Shown: in pieces, positions 23,131 to 33,776 of the stretch
Numbering within the stretch: position 1 is the stretch's first letter
Layout: each line of letters begins with the position of its first letter
From: Viscum album
Lineage: Eukaryota > Streptophyta > Magnoliopsida > Santalales > Viscaceae
Assembly: GCA_963277665.1 (NCBI GenBank)
Contig: CAUJRU010000139.1
Span: forward strand, 1,426,001-1,490,000
Reading direction: 5' to 3'
DNA length: 64,000 nt
Program-made: the position numbers and the translations under genes
Notes under the pieces: model-generated
Database searches by the model: none
What the model saw: the letters and a program-made list of their open reading frames with translations, nothing else
Told to the model about the DNA's origin: nothing

Positions 23131-23888
23131 CTTAAAAAATTTATCACGTACTGTGGATTGTCTTTTCTGATTTTTTGATCGACATACCTGCAACTTGTCT
23201 CTCTCGTGCGGAAAACCTAGAATCGACTCTTCGATCATGTTTCATTAAACTCATTTTTTCATCATATTTTATCATCTTCACTCTCCTCGAATCTATCATC
23301 TCCACTTGCAACACTCAGGTAAGCCTCCCACAACTTTAATTCGTTCGTTTTTTTTCAGAAAGTCTATATTTACGTTTTTTGATTTTTTTTTGTTTAAACT
23401 AGGTAAGATTCTTCGATTTCAAACCCTCTTACCTCGTTTTGACATCATCATCTTATTTATTATCACCAGATCTATTAGATCAACTCGCGGTATTCATGTA
23501 AGCCTCACCTACTTATATTTCGTTTGTTTTTTTTCACAGATGCCCTATATTTATGGTAATATTGGTTGTTATTGACAACTAATGAGCTCATTCACCTATA
23601 TTACTGCAATTTATATCTAAATCATTGTGATACACCCATTCTGTGTACCGGTGTGATTTATTTCATATGTATATAGGGTTTTTCATGGTGGAATGTTTGT
23701 TTTGGATCCTTGGTTGTTTCTATTTTGGGTATAACTTTTTGTTATTCCATAAACTATTTACGTCACTTATTCTCATGGACTATTATAAATCTTCATATGC
23801 TATTAAAACCCGATTTATTGAACAATAGAGCATTTTAGAATAGTAGGAGATGTAGTTCATGGTTATCATTTTGAATAATGGCATGATA
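23131..23888 (+). promoter_or_regulatory. Probable promoter/5' UTR region of the CACTA genes
   Basis: There is no long coding frame. The stretch 23155-23320 is pyrimidine-rich and ends in 'ctcaggtaagcc', a good 5' splice site; another 'catgtaagcc' lies near 23495. This looks like a non-coding first exon spliced to the transposase start at 25540, where 'ttatag' precedes 'gtaataATG'. No certain TATA box was identified. Confidence 0.4.
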
Positions 23889-23953
23889 CCAAAACTAGTA
23901 GCTTGAGGTTAAAATCCCTAGATATGCCAAAACTAGTAGCTTGAGGTTAAAAT
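23889..23953 (+). repeat. 27-bp direct repeat
   Basis: A 27-base unit (starting ccaaaactagtagc, ending aggttaaaat) occurs at 23889-23915 and 23927-23953 without change. It lies immediately before the G-rich minisatellite. Confidence 0.9.
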
Positions 23954-23959
23954 ACCATG

Positions 23960-25012
23960 GTTCTGGGGGGATTTCCAAAGGTTGGGGGGCTGTCCAGGGG
24001 TTTGGGGGCTATCCAGAGGGTTGGGGGCTGCCCAGGGTGTCAATGGAGGTGGGGGGGGGGGGGGGGGTCAGTCCATGGGTGTGTGTGTGGGGCGTGGGGG
24101 TCCAAGGGGGTGGGGTGTCGAAGGTGTGGGGGGGGGGGGGGGCTGTCCAAGGGGGTGGGGCATATCCAGAGGGTTTTGGGGGTTTTCTAGGGGGTGGGGG
24201 ATATCTAGAGGGTTGGGGGTGTCTAGGGGGTGTCCAAGGGGGTTGGGGTGGGGGTGGTGTCCATGAGGGTTGGGGGTGTCCAAGGGGGTGGGGGTGCTGT
24301 CTAGAGGGGTGGGGGTTGTCCAGGGGGTGGGGGATATCTAGAGAGGTGGGGGCTGTCCAAGGGTGTGGTGGTGTCCAGGGGAGGTGTCCAAGGGGGTGGG
24401 GGTGGTTTCCATAGAGTCTAGGGGTTGTCTAGAGGGTTGGGGGTGTCCAGGGTGTCCATGCAGGTGGGGGGGGGGGGGGGTAGTCAGTCCAGGGGTGTGT
24501 GTGGGGGGGGGGGGTCCAAGGGGGTGGGGGTGTCTAAGGGATGGGGGGTTGTACAAGGGGGTGGGGCTTATCCAGAGGGTTTGGGGGTTGTCCGGGGGCT
24601 GTCCAGAGGGTTGGCGGTGTCTAGGGGGTGTCCAAGGGGGTAGGAGGTGGGTGGTGGTGTCCAGGAGGGGTGGTGGTGTCCAAGAGGGGTGGGGTGTCCA
24701 AGGGGTGGGGGGGGGGAGCTGTCCATGGGGTGGGGGTGGTTTCCTAAGTGGTGGGGGTTGTCCAAGGGTGTGGTGGTGTCCATGGGGTGTCCAAGGGGGT
24801 GGGGGTGGTGTCCAGGGGTGGGGGGGGGGGGCTGTCCAGGGGGTGGTGGTGTCCAGGGGGTGTCCAAGGGGGTGGGGGTGGTGTCTAGGGGGTGGGGGGC
24901 TTTCCCAGGGGGTGGTGGTGTCCAAGGGGTGTCCAAGGGGGTGGAGGGTGGTTTCCATGGGGTGGGGGCTATCCAAGGTTTCCAAGGGGTGTCCAAGGGG
25001 GTGGGGGATAAG
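23960..25012 (+). repeat. G-rich minisatellite, left (unit like GTCCAAGGGGGTGGGG)
   Basis: About 1.05 kb is built of 15-25 base units such as GGTGTCCAAGGGGGTGGGG and TATCCAGAGGGTTGGGGGC. The + strand is nearly free of C apart from TCCA. Runs of four or more G are dense, so G-quadruplexes could form on the + strand. Long translated frames across it (Gly/Trp/Val on +, Pro/His/Thr on -) are simple-repeat artefacts. Confidence 0.95.
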
Positions 25013-25539
25013 TGTCAGTTGGGATTGACTATTGCATTGTGGTTTGTGAGATTATGACATGATGATTGTATTGTTTCATGGATATTAGTGTTGCACTATT
25101 ATTCCATTTAGTTATATATATTTTGACTAGTCCTCAACTATGAGAATATTATCGGTTATGTGGGAGACCATGTCGTGGTATTCAAATATGTGTAGTTATC
25201 CTGACCCCATTGTGCCGTGATGATTGGCTTTACATTGTGATTTTCTCCATCCGATTTTTCATTTTAAATTTGATTTGATTCTCAGGTTTACTCCATTTTC
25301 TCTAATTTTCTATCAACCATTGTAGGCCCCATGGTTTTATTTGATTCCATGGAAATTGAAGTTGTTATATCTAACTATATTTTTTTTAAAATCATATTCA
25401 AGTATATTTTTTTAAATACGCATAGATATGTTTTATATTTCAAAATTTTTTTACATTCAAATTATGATTTTTTTCATATAAACATATATTTGTCTTATCT
25501 TAAAAAGATGTATAATTTTGATATTTGTTATAGGTAATA
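25013..25539 (+). other. Probable intron or UTR of the CACTA transposase gene
   Basis: AT-rich sequence with no domain; it ends in 'tgttataggtaata' just before the transposase ATG. Nothing else seen. Confidence 0.4.
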
Positions 25540-28500
25540 ATGAGTCGAAGTTGGATTAGGAACATCGAATGAGCAATGAATATGAGGAAGGTGTTGATGC
25601 CTTTTTGGAATTTGCTAAACGAAATGTTCCAAGTAGTGACATTTTTTTCTGTCCATTCCTGAAATGTTTGAATATGTAGTGTTGAAAAGTATAGAGATAA
25701 AAGATCATCTTATTTGTAATGGTTTTAATCTGAGTTATTGCCCGTGGATTTGGCATGGTGAAACTGGACGAAATGTCACTGATGATGATGATTTTCAAGA
25801 TGGTGACTCTGATGGACTTGAAGAAATGATTCGTGATATTGCAGCAGAACAAATTGAGATAGAACCAATAGTTGCGTGTCTATATGGTGATGCTGAAAAC
25901 CATTATATCCTGGTTGTACAGATTTTACGGTTTTTTCAGCGGTGGTAAGATTGATTAACCTAAAGGGGAAACATGGATGGAGTGATATAAGTTTTACAGA
26001 TCTGCTACAATTGATGAAAGACGTTCTTCCAAAAGATAATTATCTTCTAGATTCCTATTATAAGGCCAATAAATTATTATTCCCGATGGTATTGAGATAC
26101 AAGAAAATACATGCATGTCTGAATGACTGTATGATATATAGGAAGGAATATTAATTTCTATCAGAGTGTCCTAAATGTGGGGCATCACGGTATAAGGTGA
26201 AAGAAAAATCACAGGTTGATGTAGAGAATACAAATATCCATTAAAAGGTATTTTGGTATATTCCAATAATTCATCGTTTCAAACGTTTATTTGCTAATTC
26301 ACATGATGAAAAAATGGTTAAGATGAAATGATGATGAGCGGTTATGTGATGGGGAAATATGTCATCCTGCTGATTGTCCACAATGAAAGAAAATTGATGA
26401 GCAGTATCCTACATTTGGAAATGAAATTAGAAATCTCAAACTAGGGTTGTGCACAGATGGAATGAATCCATACTAGACCCTCAGAATCACACATAGTTCA
26501 TGGCCTGTTTTATTGGTAATTTACAACCTCTCTTCTGAATTTTGTATGAAGTGAAAATATGTCATGTTGAGTATAATGATATCTTGTCCGAAGCAACCTG
26601 ACAATGATATTGATGTTTTCTTGTCACCGTTAATTGATGATTAGAAACTTTTATGGGAGGATGGTATTAGGGTGTATGATTATTATAAAATGGAATATTT
26701 TTAATTGCATACAGTGCTTTTGTTCACTATAAATGACTTCCCAGCATATGGAAATTTTTCTGGATATAGTGTTAAAGGGCATGAATCATGTCTAATTTGT
26801 GAACAACAGACGTCATATTGTCAATTTCATCATGGGAGGAAAACAATGTACATGGGTCATTGAAAATTTTTTCTTATGGATAACTCTTATAGAAGAATAA
26901 AAAAGGCATTAAATGGACTACAAGAATTTGATATTGCTCCAAAACCATTATCCCCTGATCTGTATTTTGAGAGGGTGAAAAACCATGATGTGACATTGGG
27001 AAAGACATAGAAATATGGTAATGATAGACATATTTGGAAGAAAAGGTCAATATTTTTTGAGCTACCATATTGAAGATATCATGAAGTTAAACATAATATT
27101 GATGTCATGCAGGTGGATAAGAATATATGTGATAGTTTGATTGGAAAATTGTTAGATATTAAATTAAATAAATAATATGGGTTGAATTCAAGAATAGACT
27201 TACTATCAATGGGAATACGTTTGGAGTTAGCTCCCACTCCCAATGGAAGATGAACATTTCTTCCCCCGCCTTTTCATACATTATCAAAGAGGGAGAAAAT
27301 TGTCTTTTTTCAGTGTCTTCATGATATCAAAGTGCCTCATGGTTATTCTTCAAATGTAAAAAAATGTGTCTCATTAAAGGGATTGAAGTTGATTGGTATG
27401 AAATATCATGATTGTCATGTCATGATGTAACAACTTCTACCAGTTGCATTGCATGGAATATTTCACATCCATGTTATAAAGACTATAATGATGTTGTGTG
27501 ATTTTTTCAATTCAATTTTTAATAAGGTGATTGATGTGAATGCTTTGAACATTTTGGAAAATGATGAAATTTTTATACTTTGTCAATTGGAAATGTATTT
27601 TCCTCCAACTTTTTTTTGATATAATGGTGCATTTAATGATTAATATTGTTCGAGAAATAAAGCTTTATGGACCTGTATCTCTTCGTTGGATGTATCCTTT
27701 TGAAAGGTATATGAAACTATTGAAGGGGTATGTTAAGAATCCATATCGACTTGAAGCCTCCATTATTGAAAAGTATATTTCTGAGGAGGTTGCAGAGTTT
27801 TGTATCAGCTACTTGGCTGTGGCGCAACACATAGGTTTTCCTCCATCTCACCATGAACGAGTTAATAATTAGGGAAAGGGGATTAGTGGGTTGAAAGTAA
27901 AATCTTTGTCAGCTGAATAGATAAAGAAGTTAGAATCATAAATCTTGAATAACATAGCTTATGCTCAACCATATATCACATTGCATATTAATGAGTTGAA
28001 TCAATGTCATCCAAAGAAGAAGGAAATGTGGATTTTGAATTCGCACAACAAATTTTTTTTGTCCTGGTTTTAAAAAGTCCTTTCTTGGTAGATCAGATAT
28101 ATCAGAGACATTAAAATGGATAGTGGGTGGTCCATGATTAAATGTGATAACATGGTCTGGTTATGACATTAATGGCTATACATTTCATACGAAAGATCAG
28201 GACAATAGTAGTGAAGTTCATAATAGTGGTGTATTGGTGTTTGTAGAAGCAATGCATTTCTCGAGTGTTAAGGACAAAAAACCAATTTCAGCATAAAGTG
28301 CATATTATGGAGTGATTGAAGACATATGGGAGGTGGATTAATTTAAAATTAGAGTTCCTATTTTTATCTGTAAATGGTTTATTGGTAAAAACAGTGTCAG
28401 ACACGATGAATTTGGAATGACAGTTGTTAATCTGAATAGATTAGAAGACACAGCTGATTCTTTTATAATGGAAACAGATGAAAAACAACTTTCTATGTAG

Positions 28501-28715
28501 TAGATCAATAAGATATGCATTGGGATGTTGTTTTACAAGGGAAAAAACAATATGTTGGTGAGTATAAACTTGATGAAGATGCTGATTTATGTGAGATCCC
28601 TACATCCATGGAAAGATTAACAGAACCTAATGATGATCATGTTGAAGACATGGTTTGTGCCATAAGGAACGATCATGATGAAGGAATTTGGGAAAACAAT
28701 CCATTTTTACATTAA
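25540..28715 (+). pseudogene. tnp2: CACTA Tnp2-type transposase remnant
   Basis: The ATG at 25540 begins MSRSWIRN, the usual start of plant CACTA transposases; a +1 shift then continues as NEYEEGVDAFLEFAKRNVP (transposase-associated domain) and KDHLICNGF...WIWHGE. The Tnp2 core (about 25940-27160) shows INLKGKHGWSDISFTDLLQL, KIHACLNDCMIYR, CPKCGASRYKVK, LGLCTDGMNPY, DNDIDVFLSPL and TINDFPAYGNFSGYSVKGH. A DUF4218-like domain follows (27420-27870: LPVALHGIF..., REIKLYGPVSLRWMYPFERYMK) and a DUF4216-like domain (28110-28560: ITWSGYDINGYTF, MHFSSVKDK, YYGVIEDIWEVD, MHWDVVLQGK). Numerous stops and shifts make it inactive. Its role would be cutting and joining the element ends. Confidence 0.92.
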
Positions 28716-29256
28716 TAAAATTATAGGTAACATTTGTTTATTTCTTATTTACATTTATTATTTTCATAAAATGGTAGATATTGTAAGTTTTTTATTTATT
28801 AAAACATGTATTAAAACAAAATAAATATAAGTTTTTGTTTGTTTTATTTTTGTTTAATTTACTTTATAATGTTTACCATTACATTAATTATATGTCTATT
28901 TTTTTGTTCAGTGAAAATTAGTTTACCATGTTTACCATGTTTATTAGGTTTACCATGTTTTAATTTTGTTTAGTTTACTTTATCATGTTTACCATTACAT
29001 AATTATATATTTATTATTTCTTTCAGTGACAATTACTTTACCATGTTTACTATGTTTACCAGGTTTACCATGTTTACCGTGTTTACTATCTTGACTATCT
29101 TTACCATCTTTACCATTATTTAACATTCTTACCATATTAACCATTTTTACTATTATGTAACTTAGTAAGGTTTTCTATTTTCTGATTACAGTAGTATTAA
29201 AATATTTGAATTTGTATATTTTTGAACTAATGCTTGTTTTTTTGATTTGAAGGATA
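28716..29256 (+). other. Intergenic spacer of the CACTA genes with TTTACCATG repeats
   Basis: This AT-rich spacer lies between the two transposon genes. About 28870-29150 holds a degenerate 9-base repeat, TTTACCATG, in two clusters (near 28920-28965 and 29035-29145). Confidence 0.7.
28870..29150 (+). repeat. Degenerate TTTACCATG repeat
   Basis: Direct copies such as TTTACCATG, TTTACTATG, TTTACCAGG and TTTACCGTG recur at 9-base steps, then drift to TTTACCATC and TTACCATA. No function is known to me. Confidence 0.8.
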
Positions 29257-31952
29257 ATGACAGATCAATCAGTTGATCAACCACATGATTTTGGAGATGA
29301 TATTGGTCATACCCTTGGGGAGGAACATTCACATGCTCCTCTTGATGTTCCCCAATCTCCCTCATGTGATCCCATTACTAAAAAGAGTTCAAGAGTTGTT
29401 AAACACGGGTGCACACGTTTATCAAAATTATCACTCTCCCGTATACAATATTAGAGGATACTCATTGAGTTTGATGAGGATGATATTCCTAGAGTTCCAA
29501 ATTCAAAAGATTTTATGAGTTTTGTATCCACTCAGGGTAAGAGAAAAGTAAGCATTTTGTATGATGACTGGAGAAGTGTGGACAAAGCGATAATATTTCA
29601 GTTTTGGGAGACGATTTTGGGAAGATCTTTTGCTATTGTTTTCCTATTATTTAAATGTTTCTAGTAAATATAATATGTTTAACCTCTTCTTTATCAGATG
29701 AATTTTTATATTCCTGACACTAGAGGAGTCAGGAAGAAATGCTTATCGATGGCTGCCAGGAGATGGAGGGATTTCAAATCAACCATCACATCTGATTTCA
29801 TTTTTTGTCATAGAAGTCAGGATAATACATGTCATATATATATCCTTTCATAGATGAAGACACATGGAGAAATTTTGTTGAAAGTAGAAGAAAAGAATCA
29901 TTTTTTGTAAGGGAAATGTAAACTTTAATAATCTTTCTTATATAAATGATCTTATTACTCTTTTGTTAATGATTTCTTATTATTAATTTACAAAAAATAT
30001 GGTAATCTCATCAGGAGATCCAATCTAAAAATGTATACCCTCATAGTTTATCTCATGGAGGGTATACATTATTTGAAGAACAAATGATGGAGAAAAAATT
30101 ACAAAAACTAAGAGCTGAGTCTTCAAGCTCTAGAGAGGTGGCCCCTCCATCCCCTCTATCTAGACATGAAAAATTGACGAGAGATCAGATGGGAAAAAAG
30201 GGCAATATCTTTCGGAAGATTTGAGAATCGTATCTGAGAGGATTGTAAGATATCTGTTTTATTTATTTAATTTAACTATTCCTCTTAATATAATTTCAAT
30301 CAATACAGAAATGTTCAATTAATTAATACAGGATTCTCTTGAGGAGAAGAGCTCACAGGGGGTATTTACAACTACTGGGAGGAAAGATATTATATCTGCA
30401 GCATTGGGAAATCCCCAACATCCTGGTCGTGTACGAGGATATCCGGCAGGTTTATCGGTAAGAAAAGTGTTGCCACATTCCTCAACTACTTATGTTGAGG
30501 GTGTTTATAAAAAATAGAATCCTTGGATGCTGAAGTTCATAATATTAATGTGACTATGGAGGAAAATATTAGAGCATCAGTACAGTATATGTTTGTAGAC
30601 ATGTAAATACAATTTCAGACTACAGCTCCCACTCCTCTACCTCCCCTTGCAGACCCCATTATTTATCCTCCACCTCCGCCAATATCTCCCACTCCCCCAA
30701 CTCAGCCTACGGACCCCATTTTTTATCCTACTCTTCCACCGCAGCTTCCTACTTATTGCGAGTTTCATGTTGATGATCCTTAACATCATATAGTTGCATG
30801 TAGATTGGTATATTGTATAAGAAATACAGTTCATCATCGACAATTAGAGGTATAGAATCAGAGGGTCACTGTACAGGATATTATAGATAGATCAGCTCGA
30901 GTACCATTACCTACAGATGAGGTGACAACAGTTGGACATAGTATCGACCATTTTTTTAATTTGGCCATCCAGACTTCTCCGACTCATTATCATAGAGGTA
31001 TGTATGTTATATCTTCTATTTTATTTTTTTATTAAAGTTGTTTTATCATTTGAAAACTAATATATTTTTCTATTTATTTTTACTGGAATACTTCAATGTT
31101 AAAGAAATACTGTATAGACAATAACAAAGACAAATGGCTATGACATCAGATACAGATTCAAGTGGTTTTGATAGGTTGTCAAGATATTCAAATTTGTTGG
31201 CGGATCATTATGAATTTCCAAGGGAAGCTCATGTTTGTGGACGTGCAATACCTGTGTTGATTATGAAAGCTAATATCATGGAGCTTGTTACTGGAGATAA
31301 GTTGGGCATCAACATGGTGCAGATTTTTTCCATGTACGTCTTAACACCATTTACCTGTGTTATATTTATTAAAAATATATACTTATGTCTGTTTTGTATT
31401 AGGTATCTTTATAACATATGTGAGAAGAATGAGCGGGCAGATGTATATGGGATCATGGACCCGCATTTGATTTCCCCTGAAGCATGTGCATTGGATGAGG
31501 AATAAAGAATGGTTTATATTGCTGAAGGACTTGAACCTAATATAGTCACACAATGTTGGATGATGCCTTTTTGTGAGAGGTATGAAACACATCTCTCTCA
31601 AAGATTTCATTCTCTTTTAACATAAAATACCACTAACCTTAATTATTTTTATCAGTGATAATTGGATGTTAGGGTTTTTTTTCAATGGAGAAGACACTTT
31701 ATTGGATATGCTCTGTTCATGGTGATGTGTATGAATGTTTTATGAAAATGTTGGAAAATTAAGTTGAAATTTCTAAATAGTTTTCTATATTATAATGAAT
31801 TTTAAATTTATCCCATTCGTATTATTTTCTAACATGGGATGGGTCTACTTTCGAAAAAACACAAAGAAAAGGAGTGCAAAGATCAAATATGTAAATGTAA
31901 AGGTAAATATCCATTTATAGTTTGTACTATTTGATTTATTACCTACAAATAA
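29257..31952 (+). pseudogene. CACTA second gene, 5' part: TNPA-like with ULP1 protease domain
   Basis: The start MTDQSVDQPHDF is followed by exons separated by short introns. Landmarks: VSILYDDWRSVDKA (near 29550), PDTRGVRKKCLSMAARRWRDFK (29715-29780), YPHSLSHGGYTLFEEQMMEKKL (30035-30100), RHEKLTRDQMG (30165), GRKDIISAALGNPQHPGRVRGY (30380-30440), a proline-rich stretch (30630-30730) and VTVQDIIDRSARVPLPTDEV (30860-30920). These match the Transposase_24-like second protein of plant CACTA elements. The C-terminal part (31400-31700: YGIMDPHLISPEA, CWMMPFCE, DNWMLGFF) reads like a ULP1/C48 cysteine protease, but the His-Asp-Cys triad cannot be confirmed. The gene is interrupted at 31953 and resumes at 49290. 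Confidence 0.8.
31948..31952 (+). other. Target-site duplication AATAA, left copy
   Basis: AATAA here and at 49271-49275 flank the rearranged Tekay element. Five bases is the normal length for LTR elements, but the AT-rich setting makes a chance match possible. Confidence 0.55.
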
Positions 31953-32177
31953 TATAGAGACCCGAAGCTTGACGTACATGGACATTACATTACTTTTTCG
32001 GAATACTTAGTACATTACAAAAACACACACACAAGGACCATAATAGTTTAGTGTCTTTGGAAACTCGGAACGCAATCTTCTAATCATGGTGAAAGATCTT
32101 CAACTTCTCCCATAAAGATCTTCCCCTTTTTTTTCTTACCTAAAACCTTTATTTATATCCTGGGGAAAAGAAAACAT
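31953..32177 (-). repeat. Inverted LTR 3'-end fragment at the left edge of the Tekay element
   Basis: The reverse complement matches the last 225 bases of LTR-A and LTR-B (ending at 38141 and 44705): shared pieces are 'ccccaggatataaa', 'gaagatctttatggga', 'gatctttcaccatgatta' and 'cttcgggtctcta'. It begins TATAGAGACC where the expected inverted terminus is TGTAGAGACC. Confidence 0.85.
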
Positions 32178-33776
32178 AAAAGGGTGATGCCAAATACGGC
32201 TTTCCGTACAAGGTATGGACACTATGAATTTATAGTGATGCCATTTGGTCTTACTAATGCCCCTTCTATCTTCATGGATCTGATGAATAGAGTCTTTAGA
32301 CACTATCTTGATCAATTTGTGGTAGTCTTTATAGACGATATTCTGGTCTATTTAAAGAGCAAGGAAGAACATGAAGATCACTTGAGAATTATATTGAAGA
32401 CCCTGATAAAGGAGAAACTTTATGCCAAATTTACCAAGTGTGAATTTTGACTTCAAAAAGTTGCATTTTTGGGTCACATAATCTCAAAAGAGGGGATATT
32501 TGTGGATCCAGCAAAAACAGAGGTTATCGAAAGATGGTCGAAACCAACAACAGTAACTGAAATCCGAAGCTTTCTTGGTTTGTCTGGATATTATTGACGT
32601 TTTGTGATTTTTTTTTCACGATTATCTAATCCACTCACCAAGTTGACTTGGAAAGGAGTTAAGTTTGTTTGGACGGAAGAATGTGAAGAGAATTTCAAGG
32701 GGTTGAAAAGAAGGTTATCCAGTGCACCTATGCTCACACTGCCTTGTAGTGGAGAAAGTTTTGTGATCTATAGTGATGCATCCAAGAAGGGATTGGGGTG
32801 TGTTCATATGAAAAATGATATGGTGATAGCTTATGCCTTATGACAGTTGAAAATCCATGAGCAAAATTACCCAACACATGATTTGGAGTTAGCTGCGGTA
32901 ATCATTGCATTAATGATTTGGAGGCATTATCTTTATGGAGAAAAATGTGACATTTATACTGATCATAAAAGTTTAAAGTATATTTTCACACAAAAGGAGC
33001 TGAATATGAGTCAAAGAAGATGGTTGGAGCTGATTAAGGATTATGACTTCTCAATCCATTACCACCCTAGTAAAGCAAACAAGGTGGAAGATTCATTAAG
33101 TCGACAAGACCATGCCAGTTTATCCATGATGAGGATCACAAAAGATCCAATATTTATGGATTTACAAAGGATGGATCTGGGAATTATAATGGAAGGGGAA
33201 AAATCTTATCTTTCTCAAATGAATTTTCAACCATCTATACATGTGAAGATTAAAGAGGCATATAAAGAAGATGTCGAGTTACAAAAGAAGGTGAGAAATG
33301 TTCCTGAATTCAACCTTGATTGTGATGGGATAATAATGTTCAGGAATCGGGTTTGTGTTCCTCCCATCCCGGAATTAAAGAAGGAGTTGATGGATGAGGC
33401 TCATAGTTCTTCATTCTCTATTCATCATGGAAGCACGAAGATTTATAGGGACCTGAAAGAGTACTTCTGGTGGGATGAAATGAAAAGAGATGTTGCTGAA
33501 TATGTCTCTCGATGCTTGGTTTGTCAGTAAGTTAAAGCTGAGAGACAGAAGTCTAAGGGGATGTTATAACCATTACCCATACCCGAATGGAAATGGAAAA
33601 ATATCACTATGGACTTTGTCACAGGACTTCCTAAAACATCCAAAGGCAATAATGCTATCTGGGTCATAGTTGATCGTCTTACCAAGTCTGCACACTTCAT
33701 TGCTATTAGAGAGGATTTCTCTCTGGATCAGCTTGCCAGGATATATGTAAAGGAAGTGGTAAGATTGCATGGAGTA
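32178..33776 (+). pseudogene. pol: Tekay pol, first part: reverse transcriptase, RNase H, integrase N-part
   Basis: Reverse transcriptase starts in mid-domain ([21 protein letters not shown]), keeps the active site FIDDILVY near 32325 and continues to FLGHIISKEGI. RNase H follows (IYSDASKKGLG near 32765, [22 protein letters not shown], then [16 protein letters not shown] near 33060). The integrase zinc finger ([18 protein letters not shown]...CLVCQ) ends near 33530, and the core opens with MDFVTGLP (33609), which holds the first catalytic Asp. The frame has five in-frame stops (32448, 32596, 32841, 33528, 33567), several at sites where CGA/CAA or TGG is expected. It breaks at 33776 after RLHGV, where the gag-only element is inserted. 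Confidence 0.93.
33772..33776 (+). other. Target-site duplication GAGTA, left copy
   Basis: GAGTA here and GAGAA at 44706-44710 flank the gag-only element. Removing the element and one copy restores the reading between the Gly-Val and Pro-Leu codons of the Tekay integrase. Confidence 0.8.

Noticed and set aside
23941..25057. Several long open frames on both strands (Gly/Trp-rich on +, Pro/Thr/His-rich on -)
   Set aside because: They are translations of a G-rich minisatellite; all frames stay open because the repeat rarely forms stops.
29257..31505. A domesticated host protease gene
   Set aside because: It carries stops, sits in CACTA order behind a transposase and lies between the element's ends, so it is the transposon's own gene.
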